Below, piece by piece: positions 1 to 5,947 of a stretch of DNA of 6,178 nucleotides. The stretch spans positions 1 to 6,178 of the forward strand of contig JAKIUD010000112.1 in NCBI GenBank assembly GCA_021647765.1. Direction: 5' to 3'. The notes beneath the pieces are model-generated. The model was not told the DNA's origin. It saw nothing but the letters and a program-made list of their open reading frames with translations, and made no database searches. Every line of letters starts with the position of its first letter. The stretch's first letter is position 1. The position numbers were made by a program, and so were the translations under genes. The DNA comes from Desulfuromusa sp. (GTDB lineage: Bacteria; Desulfobacterota; Desulfuromonadia; Desulfuromonadales; Geopsychrobacteraceae).

Positions 1-62
1 AAAGGCTGAAACTCTTTCTGGACAAAATCCAGATCGATGAATTTGATTACAAATTGAGATAA
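1..62 (+). CDS. 3' end of an unidentified gene (partial)
   Basis: Codons from position 3 run open to a TAA at 60-62 and give 19 residues, RLKLFLDKIQIDEFDYKLR. The other two plus-strand frames stop at positions 7-9 and 38-40. The tail is too short to assign to a family. It ends 10 bp before a pair of repeats that resemble an insertion-sequence end, so it could be the last residues of a transposition protein. That is inference from position only. It could also be an open frame by chance. Confidence 0.3.
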   Translation, partial: RLKLFLDKIQIDEFDYKLR

Positions 63-72
63 ACAAAGTTGA

Positions 73-121
73 GTGTCCACGATGTTGTGGCACTAAAATG
101 TGTCCACGATGTACTGGCACT
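73..121. repeat. Two tandem 22-bp direct repeats, possible right end of an insertion sequence
   Basis: Copies lie at 73-94 and 100-121, a 27-bp period, and match at 20 of 22 bases. Both begin GTGTCCACGATGT and end TGGCACT. Read on the minus strand each unit is TGCCA, a variable stretch, then ACATCGTGGACAC. Repeated transposase-binding sites at an element end, with a terminal TG...CA, are known for IS21-family and other rve-type transposons. Here that identity is inferred; the opposite end and a target duplication lie outside the window. The array stops 33 bp before the chosen start of the TatD-radical SAM gene. Confidence 0.5.
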
Positions 122-154
122 CAACAACTATCCTCTCAGGAATCAACAATAGTT

Positions 155-1546
155 ATGAACGAGAAACTCCCTTTACTGGTTGACAGTCACGCCCATCTCG
201 ATGGTGAAAAATTTGCAAAGGATCTTGATAAAACGGTTGAACGGGCAACGGCTAATGGTATCAGCCATATACTTACCATCGGCTGTGATCTGAAGAGTTC
301 TGCCAAGAGCATTGCTGTCGCAGAAAAATACGAAAATATCTTTGCGGCTGTCGGCGTTCATCCCCACGATGCAACTGAAATAGATGCGGACTCTCTGGCA
401 CAGTTACGTTCCATGTTGACCCATCCGAAGGTGGTTGCATTGGGTGAAATCGGTCTCGACTACTACCGTGACCGTTCCCCTCGGGATATTCAACGCAATG
501 CCTTCCGTCAACAGATCCGCCTGGCAAGGGAAGTTGGCAAGCCGATCATAGTCCATGATCGTGATGCTCACGATGAAGTTATACAGATATTAAAGGAAGA
601 AAACGCTGCTGCGACTGGTGGAGTTCTGCACTGTTTCAGCGGCGACCTGAAGATGGCTCAACAATGTCTTGGCCTCGGTTTTTATCTCTCATTTACCGGC
701 ACGATCACCTATCCAAAAAATGCCGAAACCAGGGAGATCATCAAAGCCATCCCGATTGATAAAATGTTAGTTGAAACCGACTGCCCCTACCTGTCACCAC
801 AAAAATTTCGCGGCAAACGGAACGAACCAGCCTATGTTCGTTATACCGCAGAGAAGCTGGCTGAAGTTAAAGGTCACACCATTGAGGATGTTGCCAGGAT
901 AACAAGTCGCAACTGTCATGACCTGTTTGGTTTCGGAAGTGTCGATCAAAGCAGTAAAATTGCCTATCAGATTCGCGACTCCCTCTATCTGAATATTACC
1001 AATCGCTGTACTAATAGCTGCATTTTTTGTGCAAAGTTCAACAACTTTGTCGTCAAAGGACATGAGTTAAAACTTGACCATGAACCTTCCGTGGCAGAAG
1101 TCAAACAAGTGATTGGTGACCCGACCCGTTACGCAGAGATCGTCTTCTGTGGTTATGGAGAACCGCTCCTGCGCCTCGACCTGATCAAAGAGGTCTCCCT
1201 TTGGTTGAAAGATCAGGGAGTACCCGTCAGAATCAACACTGACGGACAAGCCAATCTGGTTCATGGTCGCAATATTCTCCCGGAGCTGTCTGGACTGGTC
1301 GATGCAATCTCGATCTCATTGAATGCGGCAGATGCTGAAAATTATCACCATCTCTGTCGATCTACATATGGTGCACAAAAGAGCTATCAAACAGTCAAAG
1401 ATTTTATCCAGCAGGCCGGTCAGTATATTCCTGAGGTACTCGCCACTGCAGTCACTTATCCAGGCGTTGATATTGCGGCCTGTGAACAGGTCGCGAAGGA
1501 GCTTGGGGTGAAATTCCGTGCCCGTGAATACAATGAAGTCGGCTAG
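155..1546 (+). CDS. TatD-family hydrolase fused to a radical SAM domain
   Basis: This is a 463-residue two-domain protein. Residues 1-262 are a complete TatD metal-dependent hydrolase (TIM-barrel; relatives are 3'-5' nucleases). Expected metal ligands are visible: H12 and H14 in DSHAHLD, E98 in GEIGLD, H134 in IIVHDRD, H159 in LHCFSGD and D209 in VETDCPYLSP. Residues 275-463 are a compact radical SAM domain with C285, C289 and C292 in the CxxxCxxC motif for a 4Fe-4S cluster, and GYGEP at 333-337 as the SAM-contacting motif. No second cysteine cluster is seen. Radical SAM proteins linked or fused to TatD are a known family of unknown function (TatD-associated rSAM). ATG at 98 is possible, but it lies between the two upstream repeats, and residues before 155 look like translated repeat; ATG 155 has a weak AGGA 13 bp upstream. 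The protein is probably cytoplasmic. Domain calls are firm; the reaction of the fusion is unknown. Confidence 0.93.
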   Translation: MNEKLPLLVDSHAHLDGEKFAKDLDKTVERATANGISHILTIGCDLKSSAKSIAVAEKYENIFAAVGVHPHDATEIDADSLAQLRSMLTHPKVVALGEIGLDYYRDRSPRDIQRNAFRQQIRLAREVGKPIIVHDRDAHDEVIQILKEENAAATGGVLHCFSGDLKMAQQCLGLGFYLSFTGTITYPKNAETREIIKAIPIDKMLVETDCPYLSPQKFRGKRNEPAYVRYTAEKLAEVKGHTIEDVARITSRNCHDLFGFGSVDQSSKIAYQIRDSLYLNITNRCTNSCIFCAKFNNFVVKGHELKLDHEPSVAEVKQVIGDPTRYAEIVFCGYGEPLLRLDLIKEVSLWLKDQGVPVRINTDGQANLVHGRNILPELSGLVDAISISLNAADAENYHHLCRSTYGAQKSYQTVKDFIQQAGQYIPEVLATAVTYPGVDIAACEQVAKELGVKFRAREYNEVG

Positions 1547-1929
1547 AAAAGCTGCTCACTCACTTAAATGCCCTATAAAACAGACGCTAACGTAATTTGG
1601 TGGGAGATTTGAAGTCAGATTTAGGGATCGACCTATGCATTCGTTGGTAACTGTCACAAAATGCTATGTTTTAAAAATCTGAGTGCCTGTGTGTATCGAA
1701 TTACGGGACATCTGAGAATCATTACATGCTTCTCTTCAGAATTTATAGGACAAAGCAATTAATCAGACAGAATACATGTTAGAGAGAACATAAAAAATTT
1801 GTCCCATTTTTAAACCTTTCTATCCTAGACTGTTTTTAAGCTGCTTGCAAAAATGACATTTTGGGCTGATTTTCTCAAAAAGCTGATAACTTGAAATCCT
1901 ATATGAAATAATTTTTAACGGAGGAAATA
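1547..1929. other. 383-bp AT-rich intergenic region
   Basis: No convincing gene, RNA gene or strong terminator is seen here. The longest ATG-started frames I checked are under 20 codons. After the radical SAM stop codon there is no stem followed by a T run. An imperfect stem may form at 1711-1740 (TCTGA...TTCAGA) but lacks a T tract. The right-hand half is notably rich in A and T and probably holds the promoter and leader of the asparaginase gene. Confidence 0.6.
1799..1826 (+). promoter_or_regulatory. Weak candidate sigma-70 promoter for the asparaginase gene
   Basis: TTGTCC at 1799-1804 and TATCCT at 1821-1826 are separated by 16 bp, each matching 4 of 6 consensus bases. Transcription would begin near 1833 and leave a leader of about 97 nt. 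The region is AT-rich, so chance matches are easy, and no better pair was found. Confidence 0.2.
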
Positions 1930-2985
1930 TTGACAACACAACGCATTCTTCCTATTCACATCGGAGGTACTATTGCATCCGCTTCTTCCGAAACCGGTTT
2001 TAAACCAAAACTCTCATTTGTAGATTTACTCAGCAGAATAGACAAAGAACTTGTCGGGGATCGTCTTATCGATCAAGCACAATCTCCCTTCGGCCAATGC
2101 GGAATTGACAGTGCCAGGATGAAGCTTTCGCACATCCAAAAGGTCGCGGAGACAGTTTGTAGCAACTACGACCAACATGATGCGTTTATTATCACCCATG
2201 GGACAGACACCCTTGCCTACACGGCAAGCATGCTTGCTTTTATGCTGCAAGGTATCCAGAAACCAGTCATTGTTACGGGTGCTCAGAAAACCATTGAGGA
2301 CAAAAACAGTGACGTAGTCGGAAATCTTGAGACTGCTTTGCTTGCAGCATCGACCCAAAATAGCGGTGTCTGGGTGGCATTCAACGGAAAAATCATCAAG
2401 GCGGTTAGAGCAATGAAGATAGATATCGGCGTCGATAGTTTAGATGCTTTCACCTCAAACCTCAGGGATGAAATTTCTATTTATGACTTTCAACGTAACG
2501 ACTATGCTGTCAACAAGGGGCTGCTTGAGGCATTCGATACGGAGGTCTCCGAGGCAGTAGACATCTTTTACTTGTCCCACACAACGAATGCCGTCTGGTT
2601 GAAAAACTATCTCGAAAATTCAGACCTCAAAGCACTTATCGTTCTTATCTATGGTATGAGCGGACACCGCGAGGAATTAATGGAAGTTCTTTCATGCTGG
2701 GCCAACGACAACGAAGCGGTCGTCATCGCAAAAACACATTCGCCGTATGGTAGCACCGATTTGTCAAAATATGAGCTGGGCGTAAAAGCCTTGAAAATGG
2801 GAATTCTGTCATCTCTCGATATAACTCTAGAGAGTCTTTACGCCAAAACCTGCTACCTTATCACCAGGGGTGGAGGGCTTCAGGAATTTCGCCGACAGTT
2901 TTACTCAGATTTTTGTGGAGAACTTGATGAGTCCGTTAGTAAAAAATTCAGAGAAAAATCCAACTTTTGGCTCTCTATTTCTTAA
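1930..2985 (+). CDS. Asparaginase-family amidohydrolase, cytoplasmic type, with unusual active-site lid
   Basis: This is a 351-residue asparaginase/glutaminase family protein, expected to hydrolyse asparagine (or a related amide) to the acid plus ammonia. Key residues are T14 in IGGTIAS, S61 in GIDSARM, T92 and D93 in THGTDTLAYTAS, and K163 in RAMKID; these line up with T14, the substrate serine, the Thr-Asp pair and K163 of E. coli AnsA. There is no signal peptide, so it should be cytoplasmic. Two positions differ: F24 stands where AnsA has lid Tyr24 (ETGFKP against EQGYIP), and I11 replaces the first Thr of the usual TGGT signature. The C-terminal domain is more divergent (PYGSTDL near 272-278, LDITLES near 296-302). 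The start is TTG at 1930, chosen because GGAGG at 1920-1924 sits 5 bp upstream and T14 falls at the normal position. It lies 212 bp before an amino acid importer. The family is sure; substrate and activity are not. Confidence 0.88.
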   Translation: MTTQRILPIHIGGTIASASSETGFKPKLSFVDLLSRIDKELVGDRLIDQAQSPFGQCGIDSARMKLSHIQKVAETVCSNYDQHDAFIITHGTDTLAYTASMLAFMLQGIQKPVIVTGAQKTIEDKNSDVVGNLETALLAASTQNSGVWVAFNGKIIKAVRAMKIDIGVDSLDAFTSNLRDEISIYDFQRNDYAVNKGLLEAFDTEVSEAVDIFYLSHTTNAVWLKNYLENSDLKALIVLIYGMSGHREELMEVLSCWANDNEAVVIAKTHSPYGSTDLSKYELGVKALKMGILSSLDITLESLYAKTCYLITRGGGLQEFRRQFYSDFCGELDESVSKKFREKSNFWLSIS

Positions 2986-3065
2986 CCTATCGCTTTTCAC
3001 TTCGAGCAATAGTTGTTTCGATAAATAGAAGTGCAAACTTGAGTACTTGACTTTGCTTAATTCAC

Positions 3066-3100
3066 ATGTTTTCTTTATAGAAACATTGTTTTACCATAAT
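3066..3100 (+). promoter_or_regulatory. Candidate promoter and operator-like dyad upstream of glnH
   Basis: CATAAT at 3095-3100 is a good -10 hexamer (5 of 6), but no good -35 lies at the right spacing; a TTGACT at 3047-3052 is too far upstream for it. A dyad, ATGTTT at 3066-3071 and AAACAT at 3081-3086 with a 9-bp centre, covers the expected -35 zone and could bind a regulator. No sigma-54 GG/GC element was found in the places I checked. All of this is weak sequence matching in AT-rich DNA. Confidence 0.2.
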
Positions 3101-3147
3101 TTTTTTGAGGGGAATAAAAACCAACTCTATCTACCATTGGTTTCCAT

Positions 3148-3173
3148 TATCCTGCTTCAATTAGTGCAGGATA
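3148..3173 (+). promoter_or_regulatory. Leader hairpin just upstream of the glnH ribosome site
   Basis: TATCCTGC at 3148-3155 and GCAGGATA at 3166-3173 form a perfect 8-bp stem with a 10-nt loop. No T run follows, so it is not an intrinsic terminator. It ends 12 nt before the strong GGAGG at 3186-3190 that serves the ATG at 3198. It could protect the 5' end of the mRNA or affect translation; the role is inferred. Confidence 0.45.
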
Positions 3174-3197
3174 TCACTTGAAAAAGGAGGTAACATC

Positions 3198-3935
3198 ATG
3201 AAAAGACTGGTTGTACTGATTCTTGCGAGTTTAATGATTTTTATATCTGGGGCGGCTTTTGCTGAAAAGTTATATGTCGGTACGGACACTGCTTTCGTCC
3301 CTTTTGAATACAAAGGTAAGGACGGCAAGTACACGGGCTTTGATATTGAACTGTGGGCAGAAATTGCAAAACGTATCGGCGTTGAATATGAACTGAAGCC
3401 GATGGATTTCAATGGTCTTATTCCCGGCCTGACAACCGGTAATCTGGACGTTGCCCTGGCGGCGATTTTTATCAAATCTTCCCGGGAAGAGAAAATTGAT
3501 TTCTCTCACCCCTATTTTAGAGCCGGCCTGAAAGTCATGGTTCTGGCAGACAATATGGATATAAAAGGTCCTGCTGATCTGAAAGGGAAGGTTGTCGCAG
3601 TTAAACTCGGAACTGCAACTGTTGAATATGTTGAAACTCTTGGTGCAAAAAAAGTTGTAAAATTCCCAAACATCGACCAAGCCTATCTTGAAGTTGTCAC
3701 TGGCGGCGCTGATGCCGCAATGCATGATACTCCAAACGTTCTCTATTACATCAAGACTGCTGGCAACGGTAAAGTTAAGGCTGTTGGTCCAGATGTCAAA
3801 GCCGCCCAGTACGGGATTGCTTTTCCTCAAGGAAGTCCTTTGAGGGATAAAGTAAATATTGCTCTTCTAAAGATGATGGAAGATGGCGCTTACGCTGATC
3901 TCTTCCGCAAATGGTTTAATGCTGATCCTGAATAA
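3198..3935 (+). CDS. glnH: Periplasmic amino acid-binding protein of the ABC importer (GlnH-like)
   Basis: This 245-residue family 3 solute-binding protein captures a polar amino acid in the periplasm and delivers it to GlnP. Residues 1-22 are a signal peptide (KR, a hydrophobic core, then AFA) with likely cleavage before E23; there is no lipobox cysteine. The mature part follows E. coli GlnH closely (TDTAFVPFEY at 29-38, ELKPMDF at 65-71, MHDTPNVLYYIKTAGNG at 175-191, QYGIAFP at 204-210). Compared with GlnH ligand contacts, D30, F33, F71, R96, K136, H176 and D177 are kept. However A89 replaces Gly68, F91 replaces Thr70 and A140 replaces Gly119. Length is normal. The start has an ideal AAGGAGG 7 bp upstream, stronger than those of glnP and glnQ, which suits a binding protein needed in excess. 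It is first in a three-gene transport cluster. The family is very clear; glutamine as ligand is less certain because of the altered pocket. Confidence 0.93.
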   Translation: MKRLVVLILASLMIFISGAAFAEKLYVGTDTAFVPFEYKGKDGKYTGFDIELWAEIAKRIGVEYELKPMDFNGLIPGLTTGNLDVALAAIFIKSSREEKIDFSHPYFRAGLKVMVLADNMDIKGPADLKGKVVAVKLGTATVEYVETLGAKKVVKFPNIDQAYLEVVTGGADAAMHDTPNVLYYIKTAGNGKVKAVGPDVKAAQYGIAFPQGSPLRDKVNIALLKMMEDGAYADLFRKWFNADPE

Positions 3936-3956
3936 TTTTGATAAAAACGTAAACTG

Positions 3957-3986
3957 CCTGCATTGAAACATCAGTTTCAATGCAGG
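3957..3986 (+). promoter_or_regulatory. Perfect 13-bp intercistronic hairpin after glnH
   Basis: CCTGCATTGAAAC at 3957-3969 and GTTTCAATGCAGG at 3974-3986 pair without mismatch around a 4-nt loop, ATCA. It begins 21 nt after the glnH stop codon. The following bases, ACAACGAAAAG, are not a T tract, so it is not a standard terminator. A stem here would block 3' exonucleases and could keep glnH mRNA more abundant than glnPQ mRNA, as is known for binding-protein genes in other operons. The role is inferred. Confidence 0.75.
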
Positions 3987-4007
3987 ACAACGAAAAGCAT
4001 GCGCTGC

Positions 4008-4053
4008 GAACCTCTTCTGCGCGAGTTCTGAGCAGAAGAGGTTCTTCATTTTC
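4008..4053 (+). terminator. Second intercistronic hairpin with partial T tract, likely attenuator
   Basis: GAACCTCTTCTGC at 4008-4020 and GCAGAAGAGGTTC at 4032-4044 form a perfect 13-bp stem with an 11-nt loop. The next bases, TTCATTTTC, are T-rich but interrupted, so termination would probably be partial. It lies 52 bp before the glnP start. Together with the hairpin at 3957-3986 it would set a high binding-protein to permease ratio. Full termination is also possible, in which case glnPQ would need its own promoter, and none is obvious in 4054-4095. Confidence 0.5.
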
Positions 4054-4095
4054 ATGAGCTTCTCCAGCCAATAGCCTTTACGAACGAGGCAAATT

Positions 4096-4818
4096 ATGGA
4101 TTTTGAATTTTCAGTTATCACTGAATCTCTTCCAGCCCTGCTTACCGGAGCCAGACTGACCTGGATCATAACTATCCTGGGGATTGTCGGTGGTATGTTC
4201 TTCGGTGTTTTAGCTGGTCTGGGTCGCATCGCAGGAACAGAAGCGCTCGGGGAAGAACCACACGGAATCTTCAAGCCGATCAGTGTTGTGATCCGCTACA
4301 TATCCAGTGGTTACGTTGAAACAATACGTGGAACCCCGATTATTGTTCAGGCAATGTTTCTCTATTTTGCCTTTCCTATGCTGGTCAAGGCGCTCACAGA
4401 TATTCAACGCTTTCGGATCGAAGCTTTAACTGCTGCGGTTATTACCATTATCTTCAATGCGGGAGCTTATATTGCTGAGATTGTTCGTGGCTCGGTCATC
4501 TCGGTGAACAAGGGACTTTTGGAAGCGGGAATGTCTCTAGGCATCAGTCGTTTTCAACTGATCGTTCATATCATCGGTCCAATTGCTTTTCGCAGAATGA
4601 TCCCTCCGCTCGGCAACCAGTTTATCATCAGCCTCAAAGACACCTCTCTTTTTATTGTTATCGGAGTTGGTGAACTGACCAGGCAAGGCCAGGAAATTAT
4701 GGCCAGTAATTTTAGAGCACTTGAAATCTGGCTGACTGTGGCCATTATGTATCTGATCATGACAACCGTGCTGGCAATGTCATTACGGCAACTCGAGAAA
4801 AAAATGAAAATTTTCTAG
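4096..4818 (+). CDS. glnP: Amino acid ABC importer, membrane permease (GlnP-like)
   Basis: This 240-residue inner-membrane permease of the HisM/GlnP family forms the transport channel, probably as a homodimer because the cluster has only one permease gene. Hydrophobic segments lie near residues 18-43, 80-98, 108-130, 176-193 and 210-230. The EAA loop that docks on the ATPase is at about 143-162 (E143, A144, G145, G149, P162). Long stretches match E. coli GlnP, including VETIRGTPI, NAGAYIAEI, PPLGNQ, ISLKDTSLFIVIGV, ELTRQGQEI, NFRALEIW and the MKI near the C-terminus. Compared with E. coli GlnP the first cytoplasmic loop (about residues 45-74) is some 15 residues longer and includes EALGEEPHG. 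The start ATG has GAGG at 4086-4089, 6 bp upstream. It follows glnH after 160 bp holding two hairpins and precedes glnQ by 34 bp. The family is certain; the substrate follows that of GlnH. Confidence 0.93.
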   Translation: MDFEFSVITESLPALLTGARLTWIITILGIVGGMFFGVLAGLGRIAGTEALGEEPHGIFKPISVVIRYISSGYVETIRGTPIIVQAMFLYFAFPMLVKALTDIQRFRIEALTAAVITIIFNAGAYIAEIVRGSVISVNKGLLEAGMSLGISRFQLIVHIIGPIAFRRMIPPLGNQFIISLKDTSLFIVIGVGELTRQGQEIMASNFRALEIWLTVAIMYLIMTTVLAMSLRQLEKKMKIF

Positions 4819-4852
4819 ATGCGATTGATTCTAAAAGAAAGATGGAAAAAGG

Positions 4853-5593
4853 ATGTCGAGCATCATTGAACTGAAAAATATTTGTAAATCGTTTGGCGAC
4901 ACAGAAGTGTTACACAACATCGATCTTTCTATTCAGGAGGGCGAAGTGATTGTGGTCATTGGACCGTCTGGTTCCGGAAAATCCACTTTGATTCGCTGTA
5001 TAAATTGTTTGGAAATGATATCGAGCGGTGAGTTGGTTGTTGATGGTATCAGGATCCCCGATGAGAGAGGGAGGACACGCCAAATAAGACTTGAGGTCGG
5101 AATGGTTTTTCAGCAATTCAACCTTTTCCCCCACATGACCGCACTTGGAAATGTCGCCTTTGGTCCTTCTAAGGCTAGAAAAATGAATAAGACTAAGGCA
5201 GTAGACATTGCCAGAGATCTACTTGCCAAGGTTGGTTTGGCGGAATTTGAAAATAAATTCCCTGGTCAGCTCTCGGGGGGTCAACAGCAACGGGTTGCCA
5301 TTGCCAGGGCTTTGGCAGTCAACCCTAAAGTTCTGTTGTTTGACGAGCCAACATCAGCTCTAGATCCTGAAATGATAGGCGAAGTCCTGGATGTTATGAA
5401 AAATATTGCCAAAGACAGCGGTATGACTATGGTCGTTGTCACTCATGAAATGGGGTTTGCCGCTCAAGTTGGTGACCGTTTGATTTTTATGGACGAAGGG
5501 AGAATTGTTGAGGAAGGTAAACCCAGCGAAGTCATGAAAAACCCAAAATCGGAAAGGCTCAAGGACTTTTTAGGGCATGTAAAGCATCACTAA
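4853..5593 (+). CDS. glnQ: Amino acid ABC importer, ATP-binding subunit (GlnQ-like)
   Basis: This 246-residue cytoplasmic ATPase powers the importer by binding the EAA loops of GlnP. All nucleotide-binding motifs are intact and in order: Walker A GPSGSGKS at 37-44, Q-loop FQQFNLFPH at 86-94, signature LSGGQQQR at 140-147, Walker B VLLFDEP at 160-166 with catalytic E165, D-loop SALD at 168-171, and H-loop H198 in VVTHEM. Length is close to E. coli GlnQ (about 240). A short charged stretch, PDERGRTRQIR at 69-79, precedes the Q-loop region. The start at 4853 has only a weak purine-rich site (GATGGA at 4841-4846, AAAGG directly before ATG), so translation may be modest or coupled to glnP, 34 bp upstream. 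It is the last gene of the cluster. Subfamily assignment to polar amino acid transport is firm. Confidence 0.94.
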   Translation: MSSIIELKNICKSFGDTEVLHNIDLSIQEGEVIVVIGPSGSGKSTLIRCINCLEMISSGELVVDGIRIPDERGRTRQIRLEVGMVFQQFNLFPHMTALGNVAFGPSKARKMNKTKAVDIARDLLAKVGLAEFENKFPGQLSGGQQQRVAIARALAVNPKVLLFDEPTSALDPEMIGEVLDVMKNIAKDSGMTMVVVTHEMGFAAQVGDRLIFMDEGRIVEEGKPSEVMKNPKSERLKDFLGHVKHH

Positions 5594-5619
5594 AATTACT
5601 CACGAGCTATCGGATCCCT

Positions 5620-5645
5620 CTAAAAAATACAAGACTAGTTTTTAG
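5620..5645. terminator. Weak candidate terminator after glnQ
   Basis: CTAAAAA at 5620-5626 and TTTTTAG at 5639-5645 form a 7-bp stem with a 12-nt loop, 26 bp after the glnQ stop. The stem is almost entirely A-T pairs and its own right arm supplies the T run. It is a poor intrinsic terminator but the best placed one found. Confidence 0.22.
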
Positions 5646-5820
5646 ATACCCAGTGCATCCTCAAGTGCAGCGTCAGCATGTATAGTAGAGGGGCGTAGAG
5701 GAGCGGGATGCTCTTAAATAACTAATTAAAATCATTACTTCGAACCAATTCCTCTCCTCGCTCTACGGCATATCCTATCCCGGTATTTAGAAAACAGCAT
5801 ACTCATCTCGCATACACGTC

Positions 5821-5930
5821 ACCGTTGGTCATTATCAACCGTCCAAAAGTAGTAAAATCCGCAAAACCTCTGACTTTTTAGCCGAAGACCGGCAGTTGTT
5901 GGCCACGCCGACCTCAAACAGTCACTCTTT
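5821..5930 (-). repeat. Possible decayed intergenic repeat element
   Basis: Read on the minus strand this stretch runs GAGTGACTGTTTGAG, then GC-rich CGGCGTGGCC and GCCG...CGGC, then TTTTACTACTTTTGGACGG. I recall a common proteobacterial intergenic module with the same order (GTGACTGTTTGAG, a GC-rich middle, then TACTTTTG near AAAAGT). The resemblance is from memory and could not be searched. It lies directly downstream of the GNAT gene. It has no coding potential. Confidence 0.25.
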
Positions 5931-5947
5931 CTTTACGGAGAGGGTTT

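Larger units (their letters stand above)
5594..5947. other. 354-bp intergenic region between convergent glnQ and GNAT genes
   Basis: No gene is supported on either strand; all frames are broken by frequent stops. Visible structures are a weak AT-rich inverted repeat at 5620-5645, a 6-bp inverted repeat GCATCC/GGATGC (5655-5660 and 5706-5711), an imperfect inverted repeat built on GTAGAG/CTCTAC (5685-5703 and 5751-5766), and a possible decayed repeat element at 5821-5930. Both flanking genes point into it, so it should contain terminators for both, but neither is strong. Confidence 0.6.

Noticed and set aside
62..154. In-frame extension upstream of the TatD gene encoding two CPRC motifs, resembling a zinc ribbon.
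   Set aside because: The cysteines come from the two DNA repeats, whose period happens to be 27 bp. No ribosome site or start precedes them, and the ATG at 98 lies inside the array; TatD proteins normally begin near position 155.
1711..1740. Possible terminator after the TatD-radical SAM gene.
   Set aside because: The stem (TCTGA...TTCAGA) needs a bulge, lies about 165 bp after the stop codon and has no T run.
1705..1805. GGGACA (1705-1710, in AATTACGGGACAT) and TGTCCC (1800-1805) as ends of a small mobile element; the first recalls a motif near REP-associated transposases.
   Set aside because: Only 6 bp match, no target duplication is visible, and the resemblance is from memory.
3047..3079. 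Sigma-70 promoter TTGACT ... TTTATA upstream of glnH.
   Set aside because: The spacing is 21 bp, too long for a working pair; a 17-bp spacing gives no recognisable -10.
3270..3830. Long open frame on the minus strand inside glnH.
   Set aside because: It is a shadow of glnH, which has a signal peptide, a strong ribosome site and full-length family similarity; the minus-strand product shows no recognisable motif.
5655..5766. Inverted repeats GCATCC/GGATGC and GTAGAG/CTCTAC as a structured RNA or insertion-sequence remnant.
   Set aside because: Arms are short or imperfect, loops are long and no gene remnant lies between them.
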